From Apostichopus japonicus (lineage: Eukaryota > Echinodermata > Holothuroidea > Aspidochirotida > Stichopodidae): a stretch of DNA of 64,000 bases. The position numbers were made by a program, and so were the translations under genes. The stretch is from positions 4,310,001-4,374,000 of the forward strand of contig NC_092570.1 of NCBI RefSeq assembly GCF_037975245.1. The letters run 5' to 3'. The notes under the pieces are model-generated. The model was not told the origin of the DNA. It made no database searches and was given only the letters and a program-made list of their open reading frames with translations. Position 1 is the stretch's first letter. Every line of letters begins with the position of its first letter. This document shows positions 38,301 to 64,000 of the stretch, in pieces.

Positions 38301-39181
38301 GCCATGAAAGTAAAGATTAATAATTAAGTAAATAATAAGTAAAGAATAATCAGTCTGTCAGACTGTCATAGAAGACGTCTATACTAATGCACGTGTCTTC
38401 CCCTGTTTCTTACTTACAAAGAAATGTTGTTCATTCAAAATCGTAGATATCATAGGAAAAAAAAAAACCTTTATCTTTATTTCAAAATTTGCTGGTCTAG
38501 TTTCCCTTTCATTTTGCCTTTCTTCCCTTTCTTTTTTTTAATATATTTTTTATATATAATTAGGCCTAGTTATAATCATGAAAACTCTGTAAAGTATTCA
38601 ATTTTCATCGTACAAACTTAGGCATTCTCGTGTAAATAGTTAATATATTATTGCCGTATTAGAAATGTTAAATAAATAATGGTTATTGGTAATAAATTAA
38701 TCACTGCTATATATGGCACCAATGGGCTTTAGTAGTATAGTTGTATATGCCGTCACGTAAATGAAGTCTATCGATGATTCAGTAGCTCAGTAACACACGT
38801 GTACAAGAGTATTTTTTATGATGTTGCGTCGTTTTTCATAAAAATAAAAAAAATTGTTTAATAATAAACGGTTCGGCATTGGCAGGCTAAAAGTCTGCTG
38901 CTTGGTATACACAGCCATACAAGAGACTTTAGAGAGAAAAAAAAATAGTGAAAAAAAAAAATAATAATACAAATTTTTAAAAAAGAGGGAAATTTGAAGT
39001 CTTACAATAGTTTTGGAGATCGATACGTTGCTATCAAGTTCTACGTGAACCATTTTGTTCTTTGTCGCGATCATACCTGAACGATTTTTTTTTTTTTACA
39101 AATTCATTTCTATTACTTCTACGCTTTGTGACTTTCAAGCTGTGTAAATGATCCAGAGTCATTCTGTGAACAACTTTAAAA
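35352..39181. other. Region between divergent ECT2 and FAM20B-like copy 1, no gene seen
   Basis: AT-rich with many short TACAGTA-type stretches. A CRE-type palindrome TGACGTCA is at 37489-37496 and an (ATT/ATG)n tract at 37711-37772. There is a G-run at 37923-37936. Promoters for one or both flanking genes should be here but cannot be placed from sequence alone. Confidence 0.4.
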
Positions 39182-46031
<6,850 letters not shown>

Positions 46032-46039
46032 CATAACCA

Positions 46040-46045
46040 AATAAA
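46040..46045 (+). terminator. Polyadenylation signal of FAM20B-like copy 1
   Basis: AATAAA begins 9 bp after the TAA stop, implying a very short 3' UTR. Confidence 0.6.
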
Positions 46046-46151
46046 GTTCCATATACAGTCAATCCATGTAAAGAGATAAATGGACAGGTTTCTGAATGCA
46101 TACACTCTGCGCAGTAAATTCAATGCCTATATAATGATGGACTACTGCTAT

Positions 46152-46440
46152 GAGAGCGTGGTGGCCAATTGGTTAAGGCGTCGGACTCGTGATCCAATGA
46201 TTGCTGGTTCGATTCCTGCCTAGTTCTTTACGTTGTGTCCTTGGGCAAGATGCTTTATCTCACAAGGGTTAAATGGGTACATGTGAGGTAACTTGTCATT
46301 GGGCGCAGTATATATGACTGCTGCCGACTGAAGGGATTATCTCTGGGACGTTATCTTTGACCAGGGGTAATATAACGTATGTAAAGCGCTTTGAGGCTTA
46401 TCGCTGGTATAGAGCGCTATATAAGAGTAAATATTATTAT
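46152..46440 (+). mobile_element. tRNA-derived SINE
   Basis: The tRNA-like head has an A-box (GTGGCCAATTGGTTAAGGCG) and a perfect B-box GGTTCGATTCC at 46206-46216. A body with GTGTCCTTGGGCAAGATGCTT follows, a block common to V-type and related SINEs. The 3' end has GCTTTGAGG and AGAGCGCTATATAAG and finishes in an ATT-rich tail, resembling CR1/L2-type LINE ends that would supply its mobility. It lies just downstream of FAM20B-like copy 1. Confidence 0.88.
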
Positions 46441-48560
46441 GCATATAATTGGGCCAAAGGGCCCAAGTTCGAATTTCGATATGGGGAAGGCAAGAGATAA
46501 TTTATTTGTAATACATGCAAATGCAGTATCAATACAACTAATGAAAAGCAAAGAATTTTGTTTTTACCTGGCTCAATATAGCTTGCCTAAAATGCAAATT
46601 ACATATAAAGACTGGCATTTGTAAATGTACGCATGCGCCAAGTTTCTGCATGGTAACCCATACAAATCGTTTCGCGGCCAGAGGTATAGTTTGCATGAAG
46701 TTTACATCTTGACAAATATAGTCATCTGGATTGAAATATGATCAAAGAGATTTTTTTGGTCAAAGACCGATAGATTTGCACAGCCTGTTTGGCATTTGCA
46801 GTATCAATTTAGTGATATTACTCTTGAAAGTGACTTTTAACTGATCATTATGTAAATAGAACGAGTTGCCAGGTGCATTAACCCACTGATTAATCATCAT
46901 CTGTCAATACATAAGAACATATTCAGGTGTGAAGAGTCTACTGATACTATTATGATCAATCATGTTTTTAGCCAAAACCGACCATCAAGTACCAGAGTAC
47001 TGACGTCAAGCTGACGTCACGATTTAGCTAGAGAAAATGTTTGCCTTTCAAGGTTACTGTATTCCTCGGTTAAAATATGGCAATTGAGTTTAATATCTTT
47101 CGTTGTTGTTATAATATTTCAGGTATATCATAGCACAATTACAGTAATATTCATTCGCTGGAGCACAAAAAAAAGGCCTAAATTACATAACAGGCTAACA
47201 CATGCAAGCTACTTGTTTTGGTATATTTCCCGTCTGTATCATTATATTTATGCTTTGATGTTAAACAGCATAAATCAAAGTATACAGATGGCGTAACAAA
47301 AGGAGGATTGAATATGATTTGCAGTATTGTAGAAATTCTTGAGTTAAATGTTGATTTTACTCCGAGCAAGCAGTCGGAAGGGTTGGGGCTCAGTATGCGT
47401 AACTTGCTCTTCTTTTTGCACAAAATCTAATCGATCATGGCATGGAGATTTGCAGGTATACCATTATAGACCAAGCCATCGGCATTCATGCTGTGCGTAG
47501 AACATGTCAGTGAAACCTTCTATCTACGCTTTATTTAGGGAGGCTTGGAAAGTGACGAAAGTTGTATGGTTTGAATGTCTTTCAACTCTACTTAAATTTT
47601 TTCCCGTCATTTCTCCATAAAAAGGCATGAACATCTTAAGAAAAGGGAATTTTGTAACTACAAAATGGAGAACGGGTGGTACTTTTCGTTAGCAAAAAAG
47701 GGCAACCGTTGATATGTATAAAAAGGTGCAGTTTCGATGTTTTTCGCAACATTGGGAAAGAAGGGTTTGGGAATTGTATTCCCCGAGACTACGGCTCCGC
47801 CACCCCTGACATACAATCTGAATATGAAATAATAATCTCGAATTAGACAACTTTTTTTATTGTATTACTTTATTATTGTCTTAAATTATTGCTGTTTAAG
47901 TAAACTTAATTTCTTTTCATCCTATTTCGAGTCAATGTTTTCTTGATGTGATTTGTAAAATTTTGAAGCTCACATGCAGAAGCTCAGCAACTGCCGCTGG
48001 GGAGGAGGAAGGGGGGGGGGCAAGGTGTATTTGGCCTACCTGAAACAATAAGTCACAGTCATATATAATGTTCTATATTAAATATATTTTACGTATAACC
48101 GAAACAAAATCGAAAGTATATAAAAAATGTAACAAAAATCGGGAAAATTAACTGAATAAACACAATAAGAAATGATAAGAATGTTAGCACTTTTTTCCAT
48201 TTCTAAGCATCGACTTCTTAGCCCTCATTGAAAAATAATTTACTGACCCCTCCCACCCCCCCCCCCCAATCCATTTGGTTTATCTATTCTTTTTTTTCCG
48301 GTCGTCCGCAACTCCCACCGTTGTACATCTCGTCATGCTACCAAACAAAACATGTTATTTTTTATACTTTTTTATGAATACACCGTCTTCTCCTATTTGA
48401 TTTCCTCCTCCCCATGCCCCTCCCCTTTCCCCTCCCCTTACCCCTCCCCTTCCCAGTCTCAACGTCTCAAGTCTCAACGTTGTTAGACCGTGCATCTAGC
48501 TCAAGATGTAGGGAAAATAGTCTTAGTCGAAGGGCAATGGCAGGGGTAGATATTAGGGAT
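46441..48560. other. Intergenic between the FAM20B-like copies, no gene seen
   Basis: AT-rich. A lone hAT-like right end (GGCTCCGCCACCCCTG near 47800) has no visible left partner. C-rich tracts lie near 48249-48268 and 48416-48454. Confidence 0.4.
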
Positions 48561-48570
48561 ACTGTTTATA

Positions 48571-48948
48571 AAAAAAAATCACCCAGGAAAGAACCTGGGC
48601 ACGAAAACCAAACTACCGAACGACTAAACCGCTCTCAACCCCAGTGCCCTTGCATCGAGACTGTGACTGAGTGATCATCGTCAGGTGTGTATCACGATTC
48701 CCATCGAAAGGAAACAGATACTACACATGATTTTAGCCAAAAGGCCGAGTAGATATCCCTTTTATTATGAAAAGTCACCCAGGAAAGAACCTGGGCACGA
48801 AAACCAAACTACCGAACGACTGATCCGCTCTCAATCCCAGTCCCCTTGTATCGAGACTGTGACTGTGTGATCATCGTCGGGTGTGTATCACCATTCCACT
48901 CGAAAGGGAACAGATACTACACATGATCTAAGCCAAAAGGCCGAGTAG
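48571..48948 (-). mobile_element. Tandem dimer of a U2 snRNA-headed SINE
   Basis: Two copies, 196 bp apart. On the - strand each begins CTACTCGGCCTTTTGGCT and continues to GTGTAGTATCTG, matching the 5' end of U2 snRNA with only a few differences and with the branch-site-pairing GTAGTA intact. Similarity to U2 ends after about 45 nt. A roughly 140-nt body follows, ending in a hairpin CCCAGG-TTCTTT-CCTGGG and TGACTTTTC. Related 3' pieces (reverse of GTCACCCAGGA) occur at 50612-50650 and 56916-56945, so it is a dispersed family. An hAT MITE is inserted at its 5' end. Confidence 0.75.
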
Positions 48949-49239
48949 CAGGCGCGTAGCCAAGGGGGGCGAAGGGGGCAGCCACCCCCCCCCCCACCCT
49001 TGAGCATTTAAAAAAAATTAAATGTTTTTATGATATCGCTAGTATTTTCAAAAAAGAAAATGCTAAGATGCAACTTACAAGGCCTGGGAAGTGCCATTTC
49101 CAGCGATCTGGGAGGCATTAATAGCCAAAATTTTCTTGTACGCTTCGCGCCAACTCATGGTGGCGCTACGCTTATATAGTTTGCAATACCGAATCTACAG
49201 TTTCGCCCCTCCCTTGGCAAATTCCTGGCTACGCGCCTG
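48949..49239. mobile_element. hAT-type MITE with the CGCTCCGC core (291 bp)
   Basis: Perfect 14-bp terminal inverted repeats, CAGGCGCGTAGCCA and TGGCTACGCGCCTG. Flanks are CCGAGTAG and CCGAGTAC (7 of 8). The core GCGCCAACTCATGGTGGCGC is shared with the family. It is inserted into the U2-like head of the preceding SINE. Confidence 0.9.
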
Positions 49240-49247
49240 CCGAGTAC

Positions 49248-49849
49248 ATATTATGGATCTGTTATATCCCTGTCTAACATATATGTACTAAAAGGATTGA
49301 ACTTAAGAGAGAATTGGTGATATAGCATAGTAGAACAAAACCTTGTATAAGATACAAAAATGCCTGATAAATTTGGAGGTCTTTTGAACAGTCGACAACA
49401 TATCAAAACTAAATTTGTGTGAAAAGACATCTCTTGACCAAGGTATTAAAGACCCGCTGCCCATATGCTGTTTCAATGGACCATAATCTCATTATTTCAC
49501 TGTATCGCCGTATAATTATTCAAATGATCAGACGTGGCATAAAATCTATAGCGCCATCTATTTCGTTCGCACGGTTGTCAAACCTATAAATATAAAACAA
49601 ATGCTCAAAAAATGTGCATAAACATAAGGACATATATTGCATATGTGGCAATAACAGTGTCTAGTTCTGGAATCACCAAAGAAACTTCGATTCGAGGCTT
49701 CAATTATCTTTGTTTCCAAACGCAAACCTGTAGTTTTTCACAAGCTTTACCTTGTCTAAGTACCTAAATGTGAGATATACCGTACATGATACACAACCAG
49801 GTCACAAGACATCATCAGGGAGCTATGTAGAGGTATTATAGCTGATAAA
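49248..49849. other. Intergenic, nothing recognised
   Basis: No ORF, RNA gene or repeat structure that I can support. Confidence 0.4.
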
Positions 49850-49857
49850 ATGAAGAT

Positions 49858-50254
49858 CAGTGGCGGATAGTCCGTACAGTCAGGGGCGGATGCCCCCCCC
49901 CCCCCCCTGAAGGACTCAAATGGACTGGTGGCGCCCTTTTGAGCTTTTTACCACTTTTTACTTATTCGCAATTATTGACTGTTTTATTGTGCTCTCATCT
50001 ACCTATTGACATTTGTCACAATTTGTTGGTGTAATTTTGTGACAAAATGCGCTAACGGCTATTTATTCCATGTTTATCTGCAAATTAGCAAGGCCCGGAA
50101 AGGGTCATTTCCAGAGATCTAGGGAGTATCTTTACTCAAAAAAAATCTGTACGCTCCGCGCCAACCTGTGGTGGCGCTCCGCTTAGATAGTGTCGGAAGC
50201 GCCCCTACAGACCATTCTCGCCCCCTCTGACCGATTCCCCTAGCTCCGCCACTA
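49858..50254. mobile_element. Complete hAT-type MITE with the CGCTCCGC core (397 bp)
   Basis: Perfect 8-bp flanking repeat ATGAAGAT (49850-49857 and 50255-50262). The ends CAGTGGCGGATAG and CTAGCTCCGCCACTA are inverted repeats. The interior, including ACGCTCCGCGCCAACC and a GTGCTCTCATCTACCTATTG stretch, is a close relative of the element at 35008-35343. Confidence 0.92.
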
Positions 50255-50611
50255 ATGAAGATGTTTTGCCATTATACAAATAGCTGTTTACTGACAGAGA
50301 AACGCTTGTCTAGACACAAATTTGTAACACAATAAATTTTCCGGGAACTACACTACTGGCGTGCTTTATTCAATCGATCTTCTACGTTTTCACACTACAA
50401 TTGTACACTTTGAGTTACGCTCTTTAAATTTGCACAGGCGCAGAAAAACTTGCTATGGAAAACTTGATAATTTTAGGCTCTTTTATCAGACATTATTCAA
50501 CCATATTTGTGTGTAGACACAAACTCTCTATTGTGACGGCAACCATTACTGAAATGAGTGAATTTGGCATAAGCTAATTTACCGTTAAGTATGATGCCTA
50601 ATATGTAAAGA

Positions 50612-50650
50612 AAGTCACCCATGATAGAGCCACAGCACGAAAACTCCAAT
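50612..50650 (-). mobile_element. 3' fragment of the U2-headed SINE family
   Basis: AAAGTCACCCATGATAGAGC followed by CACGAAAAC parallels the 3' part of the 48.6-48.9 kb dimer. Confidence 0.5.
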
Positions 50651-50692
50651 AATTTCATTCAATCCAATATTATTGTTCGATACAGGTAACAA

Positions 50693-50758
50693 TATATATA
50701 TATATAGCCTATATATATATATATATAGCCTATATATAGCCTATATATATATATATAT
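50693..50758. repeat. (AT)n with interspersed AGCCT units
   Basis: AT runs broken three times by TAGCCTATATAT. Confidence 0.8.
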
Positions 50759-51047
50759 GCCTGAACACGAAACATAAAATAATTTGATCCACTTCCAATC
50801 ATATATGCCCCCCCCCCCTAAAATCGAAGCTGTATTGTATTTGTAACACCTGTGTGAAGAATTGATTCTCTTCCGTTGGCCGGTATAGTCATTTTATTTA
50901 CATATGTATATTCGTTGTGAAATCGTTGAAGATCAATGTCACCATGCATGTTAGGTTTTTTTTGGGTTTTAAATCGAATTGAAACAAACAAGTTCCACGT
51001 ACTTTGGTCTGCAGATTGATTCCAATTTTGAAGTTACTTGCAGCAAA

Positions 51048-60679
<9,632 letters not shown>

Positions 60680-60999
60680 CAAACATTGTGAAGGCTGAAA
60701 ACGAGAACAATATTTCATTGTCAAGGCAAATTTGACAACTTAAGTACGTGAAGTGCATTAACAATATTCCAGCTGTCTCAACGATCATGCTGTTACATCT
60801 CACTGGATCAATCTTGATGTATCATACAATGTATACTAATTATACCGGTCAGAAAAGTTGAAAAGTATAGCACCGGCCATCTGGCATCCAAAGCACCACC
60901 TCCATGTTTTTACGAAAAAATTCTCAAATGGAAGGGCCCACCACAATATACCATCTTATCCGCCACTCCCACCCCCTTCCCCCCCACACAGTAAAACTA

Positions 61000-61142
<143 letters not shown>

Positions 61143-61743
61143 TGCACTTATACCGCAGGGAAGGGTACTTGAATTGTACTCATTGCTTCCTCGTAGTCTG
61201 CCTAACACGATGTGGAAAGCTCTTGTATACGTCTAAATAAATAGCTGCAGTCTGTTATGTGTGTTGCTTCAAAGGCAATTCTCTTCAATCGGCGGCCTGC
61301 ATGTTCCAGCTGCCCACCTAATTCTATATAACTTAACCCCCGTGCACATTTTCACACTACCACACACACACAATCATTTTGTTTATTAAAATGAAAAGTG
61401 AAGTTCATATATACCTCTAGTTCGCTATGAAACTACCACTGATTTGTATAGCCCTAGTAGTGTTGTGACAAGGTATAATTAATAAATAAAGGTACTTCTT
61501 TGTAATGGAATAAATAACATGGCACAAAATGTGGCAACAGTAACACTGTATTAAGTTGTTATTGATTTTTCTTTTACAGTTTCGCAGGTTCCCAAGAATC
61601 AATAAAATAATTTATTAGTGTTTATTACTAGTCCACTATTCTAAAACGTAAAATATTTTAATACAAACCCGATAGAAAAAAAACCTGTTTCAGGTAGATA
61701 CGAGTTTGTTATGATAGACAGTGCAAAATAAACTACATTCAAT

Positions 61744-62470
61744 ATCGAAGTTGAAGACAATTTTAGGAGACTCAAGCTTTTTAGTTCCTGGAGTCGTGGT
61801 CGTTTTTACGTTTGTATATGTAGGTGGTTTATTAATTTTGTGGCATACATCCGCGACGAAAAATGAATATTTGTCAACAATTTTAGCAGGCAATGATAAA
61901 CTGAGTGAGTGAAATATTGTACATCGATCAGTAGAGAAAAGTGATGGCAGTGGGTTACTAAAGAGTGAATTCATTAAAAGATGACATCACATTTCTGGCT
62001 CCAATTTATCAATGTTGTCGGTAGGAATAAATTGATCAACTAACAATTTTTTTTTATCTCCCTCGGACGTGCCTTTTGAATGTACTTATGAAAAGATTGA
62101 AGAACGAAATGCTCTAGTTAACATACATTTGGTGAAAACCTAAAAGGTTGTCTTAGTTTGGAGTACTTATACCTATTTTCGAGAAACAATTGTAACAGCT
62201 GGTGAAATCTCTGGAACCTATGCAGTGATAAATCGTTGTCATGGTTTTGACAAATTTAGAGGGTGCTATTAAACTATGAGACTAAGGCTCAATATCTGTA
62301 TCGCTCAATTTCATGTCATTTCTAATTTATTTTTCAAACAATTTTCTGTTTCAATAGATTTCGGAATTTGACCTATCAGCATATTCTTGGTCTTACCAAG
62401 AAAAATAATAATACTCTGAGTGATTTGATTAAACGTTCTTTATTTCAGGATCCATTGGTTCCCATCAGCA
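61744..62470 (+). pseudogene. Third FAM20B-like copy, internally deleted and truncated
   Basis: 61744-61912 encodes a hydrophobic segment (FVYVGGLLILWHTS, then LSTILAG) resembling the anchor exon of copies 1 and 2, but has no ATG and ends in TGA. Only about 60 bp later, 61971-62023 matches the 3' part of exon 8 (KDDITFLAPIYQCCR) with a GT donor. After a 334-bp intron, 62358-62467 matches exon 9 up to QDPLVPI, where transposon sequence begins. Exons 2 to 7, with the ATP-binding Lys, and the catalytic part of exon 8 are missing, so it cannot encode a kinase. The exon 8 and 9 matches are firm; the anchor match is tentative. Confidence 0.8.
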
Positions 62471-63039
62471 GGGGCGGATCCAGGGGGGGCCCGGGCCCCC
62501 CTTTTTGAAAATCCTGATTTTTTTTTTTTTTTTTACCGCGTTCGAGGGAAAGGGCCCCATGCGTGATCAGTGGCGTAGCTACGGGGGGCCTGAAATTGCA
62601 GACATGAGATCCATATTTTCAGGCTAGGTACATGCTGCTAAGAATACTCGGGAAGTGCCGTTTCCGGCCATCTGGGGGTTTGTAAAGCCAAAAATTTTCT
62701 TGTACGCTCCGCGCCAACCGATGATGGGGCTCCGCTTAGATAGTCTTACGTTCAGGCGCGGCTGGACCAGTCAGACCCCCCCCCCCCCCCGTCACAAATC
62801 CTGCATCCGCCCCTGATATGTCATTGAATATTCCACAAAACAAATTTTTATGTCCACAAAACTGTCAAAACATGATTTTCACTACTGGTAGAGATATAAA
62901 ATATTGGGAATTCTGAATTTCCTGCAAACATGCGGCTGTGCCTGTTCAATACTCACTACTGTATCGCCTTAAAAAATGATGAGTGGAAATAGTTTCTCCA
63001 GGACCGTATCGTATCGTGGGTATCGAGTGCGTCTGATAT

Positions 63040-63073
63040 ACGAACGTACGTAGTACGTACGTACGTACGTCTA
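63040..63073. repeat. (ACGT)n palindromic microsatellite
   Basis: ACGTACGTAGTACGTACGTACG-type run; each unit is self-complementary. Confidence 0.85.
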
Positions 63074-63110
63074 TGATGATATGCACTGTACTGTACTGAT
63101 AAAAACATAG

Positions 63111-63310
63111 GTGAATTTCACTCCATGGGAGTGATCACTGAGCACATTCCGGTATAAGAGTGAATTTCCACTCCATTGGAGTAAATCTTAACTCCTAATA
63201 GAGTTATATTCACTCATATTAGGAGTGAGGGTTAACTCCAATAGAGTTAAATTTTACTCTTAATTTGAAGTGCGCCGAGTGATCACTCCAATGGAATGAA
63301 ATCCACTCAT
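63111..63310. repeat. Foldback element built from ACTCCAATGGAGT-like palindromes
   Basis: The left arm GTGAATTTCACTCCATGGGA plus GTGATCACT is repeated, inverted, in the right arm (AGTGATCACTCC, then AATGGAATGAAATCCACTC). The space between contains further TTAACTCCAATAGAGTTAA and ACTCC/GGAGT pairs, so the whole 200 bp can fold on itself. It lies inside the 62.6-63.9 kb mosaic. Confidence 0.75.
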
Positions 63311-64000
63311 TTCTTTTTAGAGTGTTGCTAGATATATGAAGAAGAAATTTACATACCAATACATGTTATCGGTCATCGATTGGCACAAAAAGCCAGATTC
63401 TGATGACAGCTGCCTCAAGAAACCCAATAAATGGCCTAATAAGCACCGAGCCACCAATGTGGACCATTACCAAAACATCGATGCGTGTTAGTCTTCCACC
63501 CCCTTCCTCTAATGCTATTTAAGTCCACATGTGGGCATATCCTGCAAATCTACCGGTAGCCCACAGGGGTTTGAGTTGGGAGAAAGGCCTTGACAGCTTG
63601 AAACGACAAATGATGCCATCTTCCCTCAAGTTAAAAGTCTGGCTGAGTTGGCAAGGCCAGTCAGCATGAAAGAGAAAAAAACTTTTTTTGCATTTCTGTC
63701 ACCAAAGTTGCACATCTTTTTGGTTGCTATTTTGCCTCACAGGTGCCATCTCCTGCGATCTGGGGGGTGCTGAAATCTCAAATTTTCTCTGTACGCTCCG
63801 CGCCAACCAAGGTGGCGCTCCGCTTAGATAGTAAACTCCGCCCCCCACAAGAAAGAACAGCCCCCCATGGCCCCCCACTCAAAAAATCCTAGCTACGCCA
63901 CTGTGCGTGTAATTTTTTGTAAAATAAATTTTCAAAAAGAGTACACCATCATTCTGATAAAGTGAAGGTGAGAGGGGCACTCTGACTGCATCAATAGTCT

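Larger units (their letters stand above)
62471..63911. mobile_element. Nested mosaic of hAT-type MITEs
   Basis: An end CAGGGGCGGATCC starts at 62471 and a matching end GCATCCGCCCCTG lies at 62803-62815. A second pair of 13-bp inverted ends, CAGTGGCGTAGCT (62568-62580) and AGCTACGCCACTG (63891-63903), spans 1336 bp with imperfect flanks TGCGTGAT/TGCGTGTA. The CGCTCCGCGCCAACC core occurs twice (about 62703-62741 and 63795-63830). The pairs interleave rather than nest cleanly, so recombination or repeated insertion is inferred. Confidence 0.7.

Noticed and set aside
46152-46225. A functional tRNA gene
   Set aside because: A and B boxes are present, but the acceptor stem does not close and the sequence continues into a SINE body.
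47780-47812. Right end of a CGCTCCGC-type MITE
   Set aside because: No left end or direct repeat found, so not listed as an element.
48900-48948. A functional U2 snRNA gene
   Set aside because: Only about 45 nt match U2; the Sm site and 3' stem-loops are absent.

Overview
The window is animal nuclear DNA. It is AT-rich, the genes are split into short exons with GT-AG introns, and the repeats are small DNA transposons, SINEs, a CR1/L2-like LINE end and long microsatellites. The protein families and the repeat load fit a marine invertebrate, with an echinoderm such as a sea cucumber a reasonable guess. The sequence alone does not prove the species.

Layout. (1) 1-6 kb: a 5'-truncated LINE end, a complete hAT-type MITE, then exons 2 to 5 of TCTP (tpt1) on the + strand; exon 1 lies outside the window. 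(2) 6-16 kb: about 10 kb with no recognisable gene but with two intact non-autonomous DNA transposons flanked by perfect 8-bp target duplications. (3) 16.06-33.38 kb, - strand: a complete ECT2 gene (RhoGEF of cytokinesis). I assembled 20 coding exons with consistent phases, giving 882 residues: three BRCT domains, a nuclear localisation region, DH, PH and a basic tail. (4) 33.4-39.2 kb: upstream region shared by divergent genes, holding another hAT MITE. (5) 39.18-46.03 kb and 51.05-60.68 kb, + strand: two tandem paralogues of a FAM20B-like secretory-pathway kinase (449 and 466 residues). Both have nine coding exons with the same phases and nearly the same exon lengths. (6) 61.7-62.5 kb: a third, broken FAM20B-like copy, followed by a mosaic of nested transposons to the window end.

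The most unusual structure is at 18067-18747, inside ECT2. A 68-bp minisatellite of ten units has arisen by repeating an intron end together with the first 30 nt of the following PH-domain exon. The gene therefore carries ten near-identical 3' splice sites in a row, and only the last one leads into the true exon. Other points of note are a GC-AG intron in ECT2, near-identity confined to the last exon of the two FAM20B-like genes (likely gene conversion), a U2 snRNA-headed SINE dimer, a dispersed hAT MITE family with a GC-rich core, and an unclassified element with subterminal GAATGACA arrays.

The genes are not an operon or pathway. TCTP is a cytosolic growth and cytoskeleton protein, ECT2 activates Rho at the division plane, and the FAM20B-like enzymes would act in the Golgi lumen on secreted proteoglycans or proteins.
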